This document shows positions 7,764 through 17,898 of a DNA stretch of 64,000 bases, piece after piece (within the stretch, counting starts at the first letter, position 1; each line of letters begins with the position of its first letter). The notes under the pieces were generated by a model, which saw only the letters and a program-made list of their open reading frames with translations, was not told where the DNA came from and searched no databases. This stretch comes from Algoriphagus sp. (GTDB lineage Bacteria > Bacteroidota > Bacteroidia > Cytophagales > Cyclobacteriaceae). The stretch covers positions 1 through 64,000 of the forward strand of contig NZ_JAUXYL010000020.1 in assembly GCF_030694375.1 (NCBI RefSeq), read 5' to 3'. The position numbers and the translations under genes are program-made.

Positions 7764-9296
7764 TTACCCAAGATATTCATCATCGGAATTGATGGCCCAT
7801 ATTTCCATTTTAGACATCTCTCCCCTTTCAAAAAGCTCAACCGCTTTGAATGCAGTCAGCATCGAGTGATCTTGATTATTGTATTTATGGAGTCCGTTTC
7901 TCCCCATGGGAAACAGGTTTTTTTTCGTGTCCAGATAATCAATGACCTGATTCAAATGATGATAGCTTCCCGAATAGGTGGGATAGGCTTTGGGACAGCG
8001 AACTACCTTGCCCGACAAAAATTGTTTTTTGTCCAAAACGCCTATTGTGGAAAGTTCCGTCAGGGCAAAGTCTATTATTTTTTCATCGGACATATTCCAT
8101 AGTTCATCAGTGTGCTGGCAAAAATATTCGGCTCCGATCCAAATATTATTTGCAGGTGCCATGAAAGGGCTCCAATTATTAAAAATCTGAAGCCTGCCAA
8201 CTTTAACTCCCCCATCTTGGATGTACAACCAATTATCCTTGATCAGCTTACCCTTCTCCTGCTCAATCTTAAGAGTTTTGAGTTCCAACCCAACAATCAG
8301 GAAATCTCGGTATTCTAATTCTTGGGCAATCTTGGCTACTTCTATAGGGACCTCATCCTGAATCGTATGAATCAGGTTTTTGATCGGCATGGTACTAAAT
8401 ACCGCATCACAATCCAATACATTTTCCGGATTTTGGGATGTCTGGTAACTTACTTTGGTTACAAGTCCATCCTCAATATGAAGCTTGGAAAGCTTGGCTT
8501 GAAACAGGAACACAACTCCTGAATCCATGCAGGCAGCCGCTACTTTTTCCCAAAGCATACCAGGACCTTTTGCAGGATATAAAAACTTCTCTATCAGGGT
8601 ACGGGCTGACGCATTTTGGTATTTCCGCGGAATTAAAATTTTCTGGGCACTGTGCTTGACCAAATCCCTAATCTTCAAGCTTTTAATTCGTTGCCTGCCC
8701 CATTCAGAGCTTAGGTCTGTGCAGGGTTTTCCCCACACTTTTTCGGTGTAATCCTTAAAAAAAGTGTGATAGAGCTCTTTCCCAAAATTATTGATGAAAA
8801 AGTCCTCCAGATTGCGCTCATTTTTTATGGGAAAAATTCTTGCATAAATAATTCCTTTTACAATCCTGTAAGACTTCAAAATACCCAAATTGAGCAACAA
8901 TTGAGGGTTTAATTTTAAAGGATATTCAAATAATTTTTTATTAAAATAAATTCTGGACTTCCTTTTTCGGACGAGCATTGCACCCTCCGAATTTTTACGG
9001 AGAATTTCATCCAAATTTTGGGTTTTGGAATGATACCCAATCTCAAGATGATGGGTTGTATCCAGAATTGGGAGGAATTTGGCCCACCAATTCAAGACTT
9101 TTTGCGACTTTGAAAAAAATCTATGCCCCCCAATATCAATCAAATTACCTTGATGATTGACCGTCTTACTTATTCCCCCCACCTGATTATCAGCTTCAAG
9201 TACGGTGATGTCATATTTTCCAGTTTTTGACAATTCGTATGCAGCGGTTAAACCTGCCGGACCAGCACCGATAATGATAACCTTTTTCTTGTTCAT
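7764..9296 (-). CDS. FAD-dependent NAD(P)-binding amine-oxidase-like oxidoreductase
   Basis: The 510-residue protein starts with a Rossmann dinucleotide-binding motif, GAGPAG at residues 10-15, followed by an acidic end of strand two (VLEAD) and the GG motif VGGISKT. It then has DIGGHRFF, a segment shared by UDP-galactopyranose mutases and protoporphyrinogen-oxidase-like flavoproteins. The C-terminal flavin-contact region reads [15 protein letters not shown]. Its place beside glycosyltransferases suggests a sugar or lipid-linked sugar substrate, but no conserved active-site arginines of UGM were verified, so the substrate is open. Confidence 0.85.
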   Translation of the reverse strand: MNKKKVIIIGAGPAGLTAAYELSKTGKYDITVLEADNQVGGISKTVNHQGNLIDIGGHRFFSKSQKVLNWWAKFLPILDTTHHLEIGYHSKTQNLDEILRKNSEGAMLVRKRKSRIYFNKKLFEYPLKLNPQLLLNLGILKSYRIVKGIIYARIFPIKNERNLEDFFINNFGKELYHTFFKDYTEKVWGKPCTDLSSEWGRQRIKSLKIRDLVKHSAQKILIPRKYQNASARTLIEKFLYPAKGPGMLWEKVAAACMDSGVVFLFQAKLSKLHIEDGLVTKVSYQTSQNPENVLDCDAVFSTMPIKNLIHTIQDEVPIEVAKIAQELEYRDFLIVGLELKTLKIEQEKGKLIKDNWLYIQDGGVKVGRLQIFNNWSPFMAPANNIWIGAEYFCQHTDELWNMSDEKIIDFALTELSTIGVLDKKQFLSGKVVRCPKAYPTYSGSYHHLNQVIDYLDTKKNLFPMGRNGLHKYNNQDHSMLTAFKAVELFERGEMSKMEIWAINSDDEYLG

Positions 9297-9352
9297 TAAT
9301 TATTTTAATCAATAAGTCAACTTTAAAACTAATACTGGATTCTAAAATAACA

Positions 9353-10345
9353 TCAATTAGTTGTCATAAGGGGGATGCATTTTTGTCTAGTATAATCTAT
9401 GCAGCCTAAAAAAAAGCCTATCATGGCAAAAATGTAATAGACTTGATGAAGTAAAACTACCAAAGGTAAAAAACTGAAATTTTGTTTCGAAAATCGATAG
9501 AAACTGAATTGGGAAAGGATAAATGAAAAAGCTATTAATGGAACAAAAAACCATAGCCAATTCAAAAAGAACCCTCCAAAAATAAGTCCCCAAGTAGCCA
9601 AAGAAAGGATAGCGCTGATTTTTTCCTCATTGTTTGTGTTCAGATGATTTCCTGCCCTTTTTCCAGTTTTGAAAATAAGAACAGTCCAAGGTTTTGCTCT
9701 CAAAAAAATATCTGTTTTCATCCAATTGTAAAACGTCCATTCTTTCAGGTGTTTTACCTGAATATCAGCTTGAATCCGAACGATAAATCCCTGCTTGGCT
9801 ATCCTAATCCCTAATTCAACATCTTCTATACTCGGCATTTCAAAATTTTCATCAAATCCTCCCACCTCATCAAATACCCTTTTTCTTATTAAAGAAAATG
9901 CACCCCAAAAAACGCTCTTTTGAAGATGGTTTTTTTGATGATGATGGTGGTGAAGCAGATTTCTGAACTTTGAGACAAAGCCCGGAGCAGGAGGAAATCT
10001 GTCATATGAACCAATTAGCCCATCCTCCGAGGATGCTTTGGCGCGTTGCAAGGCTATGGAAAGTGTATTTTCGTAAATCAAAACATCGGAGTCTACGAAA
10101 GATATCCATTCTCCTCTGGCCATTTTCACCCCGTAATTTCTACAGGCTGCCGGACCACATTTTGGTACTGAAATAATCTTTAAGCGGGTATTTCCTTTCC
10201 ATGGCGAAAAAAAATCTTCCGATTCCCAACCATCCAATATGACCAAAACTTCAAAATCACATGGATAGCTTGCAAATACAGCCTTCAGGCACTTGCCAAT
10301 CGTTTCATCATTTTCTTTGACTGGGATGATTACACTCAATTCCAT
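9353..10345 (-). CDS. Family 2 glycosyltransferase with C-terminal membrane segments
   Basis: A GT-A fold is visible: LSVIIPVKENDETIGKCL at the N-terminus, a DGWES nucleotide-binding acidic patch, the DSDVLIY metal-binding DxD, and a GGFDENFEMPSIEDVELG acceptor segment with the conserved ED. The last 100 residues contain two to three hydrophobic helices, so the enzyme is likely membrane-anchored. I place the start at the Met before ELSVIIP. The frame is open further upstream to a start at 10411, which would add 22 residues with no family counterpart. It diverges from the next glycosyltransferase at 10497. Confidence 0.85.
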   Translation of the reverse strand: MELSVIIPVKENDETIGKCLKAVFASYPCDFEVLVILDGWESEDFFSPWKGNTRLKIISVPKCGPAACRNYGVKMARGEWISFVDSDVLIYENTLSIALQRAKASSEDGLIGSYDRFPPAPGFVSKFRNLLHHHHHQKNHLQKSVFWGAFSLIRKRVFDEVGGFDENFEMPSIEDVELGIRIAKQGFIVRIQADIQVKHLKEWTFYNWMKTDIFLRAKPWTVLIFKTGKRAGNHLNTNNEEKISAILSLATWGLIFGGFFLNWLWFFVPLIAFSFILSQFSFYRFSKQNFSFLPLVVLLHQVYYIFAMIGFFLGCIDYTRQKCIPLMTTN

Positions 10346-10496
10346 GTTGAAAGGTAGTTTGAATAAGTGGGAAGCTCCTTTTCCCAGCCATTTTCTTAGC
10401 ACTTTTGTCAAATTTCAAAGGTGATTTGGAGATTGAAATCATTCCAAGAAGAAATGATTTTTAAATTAGTTTAATCAGATTCCTAATTTCAGCAGT

Positions 10497-11348
10497 ATGC
10501 CTGCCATAGCAGTAATTATACCCACTTACAACCGCCCCGATTCACTTAAGTTTTGCCTTAAGTCCCTACAACTCCAAACGCTGAGTCCCTCACTTTGGGA
10601 AGTAGTAGTGGTCAATGATGGGGGCTGTGATATTGAGGCAATTGTATCAAACTTTCCTGAGAATTTCAGCTGTGTGAGACAAGAGAATGCTGGGCCGGCC
10701 AGAGCAAGAAACCTGGGAGTTTCGATAGCAAACTCTGAAATTATCACTTTCTTGGATGACGATTGTCGGGCCAATTCCTCTTGGCTGGAAAATATTTTGA
10801 AGGTCGGCAAGGAAGGAATCATTACCGGAGGAAAGGTAATAAATAGCTATACCGATAACCTTTTCTCGGAGAGTAATCAGCTGCTGATTGATTTTTTGTA
10901 TCAATTTCAAAAAGACACTGTGGATCAATTTTTTACTTCAAACAATTTCTCTTTGTATAAATCAGATTTTGATCGATTTGGGGGATTCAATAACTCTTTC
11001 TCAACTTCTGCTGGGGAGGATAGAGAGTTTTGTGTTCGGTTGAAGAAAAATGGAATGAAATTAATTTTTGATCCTCAGATCATCGTAGAACATGACCACT
11101 TTATGGATCTTAAGAAATTCATAAAACTTCATAAAAAATACGGGAGGGCAGCGGTATTATTCCGAGAATCTGCGAATAGCCAGGAGATCAGAATTAGTAG
11201 AAAACCTAAATTGAGTTTTTACAAAAAACTATTCCTTTATCCATTCACCCTGAAAGGAAAACTTTTTCCGAGTAAGCTAGCTCTCAGTTTCTGTTTAATT
11301 CTTTCTCAAATTTGTGTGGCTTGGGGTTTCCTTGAAGCCAAAACATAA
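10497..11348 (+). CDS. Family 2 glycosyltransferase
   Basis: The 283-residue protein is a soluble GT-A enzyme: AVIIPTYNRPDSLKFCL near the start, VVNDGG as the nucleotide-sugar acidic patch, the NAGPARARNLG helix, FLDDDC as the DxD metal site (about residue 90), and a GGFNNSFSTSAGEDREFC segment with the catalytic-base ED. It is the only plus-strand gene inside the minus-strand locus from 7764 to 16389, and ends 4 bp short of the convergent gene at 11353, so the cluster is tightly packed. Donor and acceptor are unknown. Confidence 0.87.
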   Translation: MPAIAVIIPTYNRPDSLKFCLKSLQLQTLSPSLWEVVVVNDGGCDIEAIVSNFPENFSCVRQENAGPARARNLGVSIANSEIITFLDDDCRANSSWLENILKVGKEGIITGGKVINSYTDNLFSESNQLLIDFLYQFQKDTVDQFFTSNNFSLYKSDFDRFGGFNNSFSTSAGEDREFCVRLKKNGMKLIFDPQIIVEHDHFMDLKKFIKLHKKYGRAAVLFRESANSQEIRISRKPKLSFYKKLFLYPFTLKGKLFPSKLALSFCLILSQICVAWGFLEAKT

Positions 11349-11352
11349 TTTG

Positions 11353-12558
11353 CTAATTCATCATCTTTGAAAGAAATTCTTCCGGGTCCAGCCCTGTATT
11401 TTCCAAATTTCTATTTCCCAATAGACATTCAAGCAATTCCTCGACCTCGTCAGGATTCCTTTTTTCTAAAACTCTTCGTTTACATAGTTGCCCCAGGGTT
11501 TCCCAATTTTGAAAATCATTCAATGCTTGCATAAAAGCCAATTGAATATTTTCAACACTTTGGCTTGCAGTTACATAGCCATAGTTTGCCAGCCAGTAGG
11601 ATGAATCACCTACCGGAGAAACAAGGGCAGATCTACCAGAGGCCATCGCTTCAATCAAACTCAAGGGAGTACCTTCTGCAAGACTACAGAGCACCAATAA
11701 GTGATGGCTTTGCCAAATTTGACTGACATCGGCTACATGTCCTCCAAAAAAAACCTTTTTCCCTAAGCCATAATATTCGATCAAATCCTTCAAGTGCTTT
11801 TCATCAGGACCCGAACCAAAAAAAGTAAGCTCAAATCCAAGAGCTCTAAAACTCGGAGCAGAAAGTGCCTGCAAAACCAAATCCTGTCCCTTGATAGATG
11901 CCTGAAGACGTGCAACGTAGGCCATTTTTGGGATGATGGATTGGGGATAAGGCTGATGAATATTTAAATTGACTTTTAGCGGATTTTGGATGATCCTTGC
12001 GTTGGGAATAGCCATCGCCAACTGCATACAAGCCATTTTATAATTCTGGTAAGACACAAAAAAAATGCCTTGACTGTCCTCAATCAAGCGCTTTCTTGAT
12101 TCTCTGAAACCGTTCTCCATATCGATACCCCATTCCCAATTGCGTTGAGAAATGAGATAATAAGGAATTCGATTTTTTTTGCAGTAATTAATAAGATAAG
12201 ATTGATGGTGCAAATAGTGGTCAAAAGTCTCCCCGCTGGAGATTACCACTGCCTCAGGCTTCCAGGACTGAACAGCTTTCCAGTCCAAGGAGGTTTTATC
12301 CATCCCGAGTTGAAATTTGAGTTCCGAAATTGCTCTGCGGAAAAAAGGTTGCTCCTTAAAATAGGAAGGCAAAGGCCTTTGATGAAGAATTCCACCTTTT
12401 TCGATTAACTCTGTAATATTTTGATTCAAGGACGTATGCTCAAAAACAGAAACCATTACCTCATTTCCTGTTTGAAGGCCTTTCAGAGCAAGTGTCTTCC
12501 AAAGCTCTTCACTTCCACCCCAAGCGGCAACATTGATACTTACAACCAAAATCCGCAT
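11353..12558 (-). CDS. Family 4 glycosyltransferase
   Basis: The 401-residue protein has the GT-B arrangement: an N-terminal Rossmann half opening MRILVVSINVAAWGGSE, and a C-terminal half with VARLQASIKGQDLVLQAL, FFGSGPDEKHLKDLI and the donor-binding segment CSLAEGTPLSLIEAMASG, where the two glutamates of the E-x7-E motif lie. It is 5 bp downstream of the polytopic membrane protein gene and probably the last gene of the operon starting at 16389. Confidence 0.87.
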   Translation of the reverse strand: MRILVVSINVAAWGGSEELWKTLALKGLQTGNEVMVSVFEHTSLNQNITELIEKGGILHQRPLPSYFKEQPFFRRAISELKFQLGMDKTSLDWKAVQSWKPEAVVISSGETFDHYLHHQSYLINYCKKNRIPYYLISQRNWEWGIDMENGFRESRKRLIEDSQGIFFVSYQNYKMACMQLAMAIPNARIIQNPLKVNLNIHQPYPQSIIPKMAYVARLQASIKGQDLVLQALSAPSFRALGFELTFFGSGPDEKHLKDLIEYYGLGKKVFFGGHVADVSQIWQSHHLLVLCSLAEGTPLSLIEAMASGRSALVSPVGDSSYWLANYGYVTASQSVENIQLAFMQALNDFQNWETLGQLCKRRVLEKRNPDEVEELLECLLGNRNLENTGLDPEEFLSKMMN

Positions 12559-12563
12559 AGACC

Positions 12564-14285
12564 TTATTTCCTTAATTTGTAAATAAAATAATCTCCATAC
12601 TGCACAAGAATGTCCTCTTTTTGGAGGCTATCCAACTTTTCTTTTCCCCTACTCAATACAAAATCTCCCCGCAGATCAGGGTATGATTTCATTCTTGTCA
12701 ATTCCTCCTGGTCGGGAATATTTCCATAATCCTCCACATCAAAAGCTCCCAATGCGACTGGTTCCTGATAGTGGACATTTTGATGATGAAGTCCCAATTC
12801 CTTAAACCGATAACTGATGGCATAATGATTTTTATCTGCAAGACTATACCATTCCGGCAAACTTTTATTGGGCAACTTGAAAAAATCCACAATGTAAAAA
12901 CTGTGTTTGGTATAAATAATTGTCATCGCAGCTACGCTTAATAACCCAATAGCAATCTTTTGGAAGAGTATAAGAACTTTGGTTTTGGAGCGAAGTAACT
13001 CTTCTATGACTTTCAGTAAAATCACCAATCCCAAAAGCAAAGGTGCCCAAATATATCGAAGGGGTTGATTTGAAACGCCCAAGATAATAAACCATGGCAA
13101 AACCATTAATAGGACTAGAATAGAACTCTGAACTAATTCTGTTGAGATTTCGACTTTTCTCCTCCGAGCATTCCAGAGTATTATCAAGACGAACAGGAAG
13201 AACCCTAGGGGATATATCCCCCGTGGTAATTGATATAGAAAAGACAGGATGGCTCCCCCTTTTGATTCCAGATTTTCATCCATTGCCTGCATTGGGATTT
13301 CTCCATGATTTTCAATATATCTGGATTCAGTTCCGGTGTAAATAATCGGTGCCAAAGGATTATTAACATGGATCTGATTTTTGACCATCACTGAGCCGGC
13401 AAAAAACAGTGGAACCAATGATAAGAATGCAACTTTCCGGAATTTTTCTCTCTGATATATAAGATATAAAAGATAACCTAGTGGCAAAAGCAGGAGAAGC
13501 CAATTGGTGTACTTTATTCCCAAAGCAATAGAAAAAATCAGAAATACTCCTGTGATCTTTCTGCTGTGGACGCTCTTTATAAAAAGAACTATACCTGTCA
13601 TAATGATGTAGGTATTCCAAGTGTCAATTTTCCCACTTGCAAAAACAAAAAACAAGGTTCCCTTGATTAAAAGAGCTGAGAGAACAAGTACTCTTGCCAT
13701 TTGGACAGAGAAAAAATACTTTCCAATGGAATACAGCAGGTGAATTAAGGCGAAAGCACCTAATGCATCAAGTGAATGAATGCCTGAAATGCCAGTAAAA
13801 CCAAATGGAATGGTGAACAAGTATTCAATCCCAAGAGGCATGGTGGTGAAATTAGTCAAATAGGGATTAAACTCGAGTCCTTTAGAGAAAATCCAAGCCA
13901 CATTGGGTAGATAAAAACTCAAGCCATCATCATTGACAGGAGGTCCGAAATATCGAAAAAGGTATGGTAAAAAAAGAAGGATGAGTATGCCTATAAAGGG
14001 GTCTTTCCATTGAACCCTTGATAAATTGGCCAAAATAAATTTTCGCTGTGATACGATGGCAATAAGGAACGTCAAAAGGCAAGCATACCAAACGAGAGAA
14101 GGCGGAAATAGAAGCGAATAAACCAAGAACAAAGAGTAAAATAAGCCAAAACCGACGGCTACTTTACCATGTCCGTCAGGTAAGTTTAGCCTAGTTTGGG
14201 AGATCAGTAGATTTCCCAATCCCAACAAACCAAAAAAGACAAATAAAGCCCCTCCGATCGAAAATATAATATCCAAAACCTTCAT
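12564..14285 (-). CDS. Polytopic membrane protein, possible GT-C-type glycosyltransferase
   Basis: The 573-residue product has around a dozen hydrophobic segments through residue 480 and a roughly 100-residue soluble C-terminus ending in YGDYFIYKLRK. An early loop with GPPVNDDGLSFYLPNVAW places paired acidic residues after the third or fourth segment, as in GT-C enzymes that use polyprenyl-phosphate sugars. That assignment is tentative because no family signature is certain. The start overlaps the stop of the UbiA gene by 4 bp (ATGA), which indicates translational coupling. Confidence 0.65.
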   Translation of the reverse strand: MKVLDIIFSIGGALFVFFGLLGLGNLLISQTRLNLPDGHGKVAVGFGLFYSLFLVYSLLFPPSLVWYACLLTFLIAIVSQRKFILANLSRVQWKDPFIGILILLFLPYLFRYFGPPVNDDGLSFYLPNVAWIFSKGLEFNPYLTNFTTMPLGIEYLFTIPFGFTGISGIHSLDALGAFALIHLLYSIGKYFFSVQMARVLVLSALLIKGTLFFVFASGKIDTWNTYIIMTGIVLFIKSVHSRKITGVFLIFSIALGIKYTNWLLLLLPLGYLLYLIYQREKFRKVAFLSLVPLFFAGSVMVKNQIHVNNPLAPIIYTGTESRYIENHGEIPMQAMDENLESKGGAILSFLYQLPRGIYPLGFFLFVLIILWNARRRKVEISTELVQSSILVLLMVLPWFIILGVSNQPLRYIWAPLLLGLVILLKVIEELLRSKTKVLILFQKIAIGLLSVAAMTIIYTKHSFYIVDFFKLPNKSLPEWYSLADKNHYAISYRFKELGLHHQNVHYQEPVALGAFDVEDYGNIPDQEELTRMKSYPDLRGDFVLSRGKEKLDSLQKEDILVQYGDYFIYKLRK

Positions 14286-15289
14286 AATTCTTTGGGCTCA
14301 ACTGGACTAAATAGACTTCTAAGAAAGGCTACATTCCGTAGGATTTCATTTGGGAAGAGTAAAATAAAAATTGAAACCAAAAGATAAACCCATGGGTGAT
14401 TCATGGCCAAAAGACAGATAAGACCCACAGGAAGAAATACCTGATAATAACTGGCCATCAAAATATTCCAAGTGGGCTGATCGGGATGAAGAACCAGGAC
14501 TAATTGAATTCCTACTCGCAATTTTAAAATCAGGATGTACAAAAAGTAAATTCCCAGCAGGAACAGCAGGGGAGAAAGTTGGAAGTAAAGCAGAATTCCA
14601 AAAAGTAAAAATAACTCAACCAAAAACAGGGGGAGTTCAATTCTTTTCATCTTTTGGAAGGAAAATTGAGTGGCAAATGTCTGAAGCCCTACCATTTCAT
14701 CATGTTTGCGATCCAAATATTGATGTCCCAGGATACCTCTAAATCCATAAAATAAACTCCACAGCCCTATCAATGTCAGGGCATACCAATCCACTGACTG
14801 TACAAGAAAATCAGAAACTATGGCAAATATTCCCATAGATGGAAATACATGAGCCCCTAATGAATCCGCCAAAACTCCCCAACCTCTTCTCGCTTTTAGG
14901 CGAACGGGAGGAAAAGAATAAAGGGTGTATACTATCCAAGATGCAATCAGAAAACTAAGACCTACCGGATAGGACGAGAACAAATAAATAAATAGAACTA
15001 TCCCAATGACTGAGACAGAAATAAGTGCGATTCGCATACTGGAAGAAAAATTCTGAAGCCGATTCTTTTTTCCTGCCTTCAAGTCTTCCTCCAAATCTGT
15101 GAAATCATTGATCAAACTAACGTAGACTGCTCCAAAAACAGTGGAACAAATAAGTAGCAGCAAAAAGAGAAGTCCATCTGTGGGAGAACTAGTACTATAC
15201 AGGTAGATGGGCAAAAGCCCCATGGAAATAATCAAGGTCATTTTTGGTTCCCACCAATCATGTGATCTGGTAAAATTGGGTGCATTCAT
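14282..15289 (-). CDS. UbiA-family prenyltransferase
   Basis: The 335-residue integral membrane protein carries the two aspartate-rich motifs of the family: NDFTDLEED at residues 61-69 and, about 130 residues later, YLDRKHDEMVG. The family transfers isoprenoid diphosphates to aromatic or sugar-phosphate acceptors. About eight to nine hydrophobic helices are visible. It overlaps both neighbours by 4 bp: the cyclase-like gene upstream and the polytopic membrane protein downstream. It is not obviously a menaquinone or haem enzyme, since no such genes are nearby. The acceptor may be a sugar or a product of the upstream gene. Confidence 0.88.
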   Translation of the reverse strand: MNAPNFTRSHDWWEPKMTLIISMGLLPIYLYSTSSPTDGLLFLLLLICSTVFGAVYVSLINDFTDLEEDLKAGKKNRLQNFSSSMRIALISVSVIGIVLFIYLFSSYPVGLSFLIASWIVYTLYSFPPVRLKARRGWGVLADSLGAHVFPSMGIFAIVSDFLVQSVDWYALTLIGLWSLFYGFRGILGHQYLDRKHDEMVGLQTFATQFSFQKMKRIELPLFLVELFLLFGILLYFQLSPLLFLLGIYFLYILILKLRVGIQLVLVLHPDQPTWNILMASYYQVFLPVGLICLLAMNHPWVYLLVSIFILLFPNEILRNVAFLRSLFSPVEPKEL

Positions 15290-16389
15290 TGGCTTTCAGA
15301 ACCTTTTTCTTTAGTGAAAAAATCTTTCTTCAATCGAAAAAGGGCCTCAAGCGCATATCCTGTAGTTATTTCTTCCCCTCCAAAACTCGCTGTTCGATCA
15401 GGCTTACCGTAATAGATTGTCCATTTGGCCCAAGAACCTGCTGTTTGCTGTGAATCAAGTAGAAAACGAACAGAGAGCGTTGGGATATCATCGTAATAGC
15501 CCAAATTTTCTAATGCAATTATTGCTAACGAGGTGTCTAAAACGCTGTCAAAAAAAGATCCGTCTCCCTTCAAATTTGCTAAAATTTTGTTTCTCAGTAT
15601 TGGCTTCAAAGCCCTGAGCTTACTATTTTCTGAGGACATGTTTTTACTAAAGAAATAATAAACCAAGATGGGTCTCCCGTACCATTTGTCGCAGGTCTCT
15701 TCTTTTCCTTGCTCGATTACTTTCTTTATAAAATCAACAACAGGCTCAGTCTCCTTGCTTTCACCTAGATAATTCAAAACATTAGAATTTACTACTGCAT
15801 CAATATCATTTTTGGCACAAGGCATTATTTTCCAGAAAAAATATTGACCGATAGGATGTCTGAATTCTCTCCACAAGGACTTCCAGTAGTTTGGGTTGGA
15901 ATTCCACTGTAACCGTAATGTAATCCAAGTATAAAAGTGGCCGTCTGGGGAACGATTGGAAAGGAAAAGGCTGCGATTATCTGGGCTTGTCACCCCAAGA
16001 TTTTTCAACAGTAAAGAAGCCATGGACGAATTATCCAAGTCATTGGGGATAAAATGTTCATATTGATGTGCTGGAGTATAATGCCTCCATATTCCATAGG
16101 GATTCCTGTTTGATACAAGAAAATCTGCTATCCGATCTAAAATATTCTTTGCCTCTTGATTTTCTTTCAAAAAAAAGAGCGAGTGGCCAATTAGGGTTGC
16201 AGGGAAAATTGAGTGGGTTTCTACTACGACACTGGACTTTTTATCACCCTCATTAAATTCTTCGAGAGCGTCATTCACACAATTTTCAGATTGTGAAAAA
16301 AGGCATTCAAAGCCCCCGTCTGACAATTGTTTAGCTCGAAGAAATTTCAGTCCTTTTCCTACCGCAAGATCCACTTCTTCTCTGCTCAT
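15286..16389 (-). CDS. Terpene-cyclase-like alpha/alpha-toroid protein
   Basis: The 367-residue soluble protein shows repeated helical units with QW-type motifs: QLSDGGF (21-27), NRNPYGIW (94-101) and QQTAGSW (314-320). Residues 114-124 (IPNDLDNSSMA) align with the DxDD-T-A motif of class II terpene cyclases such as squalene-hopene cyclase, with D117 and D119 kept and the last Asp replaced by Asn120. Further DIDAVVNSN (195-203) and DTSLAI (285-290) units follow. Length is about half of squalene-hopene cyclase, so a single toroid. Genetic coupling to UbiA (4-bp overlap) suggests work on a prenyl substrate. Activity is unproven and a non-catalytic role is possible. Confidence 0.6.
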   Translation of the reverse strand: MSREEVDLAVGKGLKFLRAKQLSDGGFECLFSQSENCVNDALEEFNEGDKKSSVVVETHSIFPATLIGHSLFFLKENQEAKNILDRIADFLVSNRNPYGIWRHYTPAHQYEHFIPNDLDNSSMASLLLKNLGVTSPDNRSLFLSNRSPDGHFYTWITLRLQWNSNPNYWKSLWREFRHPIGQYFFWKIMPCAKNDIDAVVNSNVLNYLGESKETEPVVDFIKKVIEQGKEETCDKWYGRPILVYYFFSKNMSSENSKLRALKPILRNKILANLKGDGSFFDSVLDTSLAIIALENLGYYDDIPTLSVRFLLDSQQTAGSWAKWTIYYGKPDRTASFGGEEITTGYALEALFRLKKDFFTKEKGSESQ

Positions 16390-16803
16390 TTTAGTAAATA
16401 GATTTTGCTAATTTGATGGAAATCAATTTGAAACAAGGTTAGGATTTATTTTTCTTTTTCCGTTGGGTAAAGTGCTAACATTTCCTCTGTTCTCAACTTA
16501 TAAGTGCCTCAACTCGATTTGGTTCGCCCAGTCAAATCAGGAGTCTAAGGATCAACTTATTTGCTTTTTACTATCGATTAGATTGCATATCAACCAAAAA
16601 TAAGATGAATCTAAATACTTGGAAAGAAATTACTAGGGGATCCCGAGTAAGTTTTCATCTGGCGACCCTAAGCAGGAGCTTGAGACCAATTCCTTGAAGG
16701 TGAATTTCACCCAAAATCAAAAACCATGTAACTGCAATTGAACTTGAGAATAAAACCTCGACACTCCCCAAGCTGAAGTCGGTGTTTTTTCTTTTGAGCC
16801 ATT
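16390..16803. other. Intergenic region, no feature recognised
   Basis: The 414 bp between the btuD-like gene and the start of the terpene-cyclase-like gene show no open frame with coding character and no repeat from the families seen elsewhere. It should hold the promoter of the operon that runs down from 16389. A short hairpin (CCGACTTCAGC with loop-side GCTGAAGTCGG-like bases) near 16764-16785 was not convincing enough to call. Confidence 0.4.
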
Positions 16804-17790
16804 TTACTCTGATTTTTCCAAAAAATGGATTAGTGCTTCGATTGTATCAAATTGGGCTTCACCTAGGCGAATGGAAAATGGAGATCTTTGAATAGTAAGC
16901 GTTCCTTTAAATGTACTGAGCCCCGCCTTCCTCAACGCTTTTTTTACCCAAAAAACCAATTCCTGAGGTCCCTCAATTTCAAATCCCGAATCCCGAATCT
17001 CGAATTCCAATTTCCCTCTTTCGACGCTGAACTTAAACTTTTCCCCCGGCAGCAACTGATTGATTTCTCCGGAAATGATCAAGTCTTCCGGCTTGCCTGA
17101 GATTAGGGGTGTCCCACAATTCAGCAACCAAAACCGGTCCGCAGTCTCTACAGCGATGTCAAGATCGTGGGTGACCACGAGCACTGCTTTTCCTTTTTGG
17201 GAAGCGATCTCCCGGAGGACTTGCATGATTTCAAAACGGTTGACTAAGTCCAAATGAGCTGTCGGCTCATCCAAAATCATAAGCTGTCCGTCTTGTGCCA
17301 AAGCTCGGGCGATCATTGCTTTTTGACGTTGCCCATCGCTGATTTCGCTGAGTCGCTCATCGCGGAGATATTGGATTTTGGTGTCTGAAAGAGCCTTTTC
17401 GACAATCTCACGATCAGTTTCACTGAGCTTTCCAGACCAAGCCGTATGTGGGGTTCTTCCCAAAGCTACGAGTTGCCCGACAGTCATATTTCCTGGGAAA
17501 ACAGGGTCTGTCAAAACGACAGAAATCTGTTTGGCGAGGTCTTCTGTTTTCAGGTTTTGAATGGCCTGACTGCCTAGAAAAATCTCTCCTTGCCAAGGTT
17601 TGATTTGACCTAGAATAGCTTTGATCAGGGTGGATTTCCCAACACCGTTTGGGCCGAGAAGGCAGGTTAGTTCCCCTTTGAAGAGCTGGAAATTAAGACC
17701 ATGAAGGATTTCTTTTCTGGCTTTTTGGTGAAAATAACCAAGGGAAAGTCCTTTTCCTTCCAATGCGATATGTTTCAGGAATTTAGTCAT
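16804..17790 (-). CDS. btuD: ABC transporter ATP-binding protein, cobalamin/siderophore type (BtuD-like)
   Basis: The 328-residue ATPase has Walker A GPNGVGKST (46-54), a signature segment with SDGQRQKAMIARAL (the usual SGGQ reads SDGQ), Walker B LMILDEP and the switch histidine in VVTHD. The first 250 residues match FecE/BtuD-type ATPases. A further 75 residues at the C-terminus (EFEIRDSGFEIEGPQELVFWVKKALRKAG) form an extra alpha/beta domain of a kind seen in some Bacteroidota members. The permease gene lies 108 bp upstream on the same strand. The cobalamin assignment comes from the riboswitch, btuB and btuG nearby. Confidence 0.85.
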   Translation of the reverse strand: MTKFLKHIALEGKGLSLGYFHQKARKEILHGLNFQLFKGELTCLLGPNGVGKSTLIKAILGQIKPWQGEIFLGSQAIQNLKTEDLAKQISVVLTDPVFPGNMTVGQLVALGRTPHTAWSGKLSETDREIVEKALSDTKIQYLRDERLSEISDGQRQKAMIARALAQDGQLMILDEPTAHLDLVNRFEIMQVLREIASQKGKAVLVVTHDLDIAVETADRFWLLNCGTPLISGKPEDLIISGEINQLLPGEKFKFSVERGKLEFEIRDSGFEIEGPQELVFWVKKALRKAGLSTFKGTLTIQRSPFSIRLGEAQFDTIEALIHFLEKSE

Positions 17791-17898
17791 TTCAAAAGAT
17801 AGAGTTCCTCGTTTTTACTTTTGGTGCTTGTTTGACGAACTCCCCCTTTCCCAAAGGGGACAAGGGGGATTTTTAAACTGGTAAATAATGAATTCATT

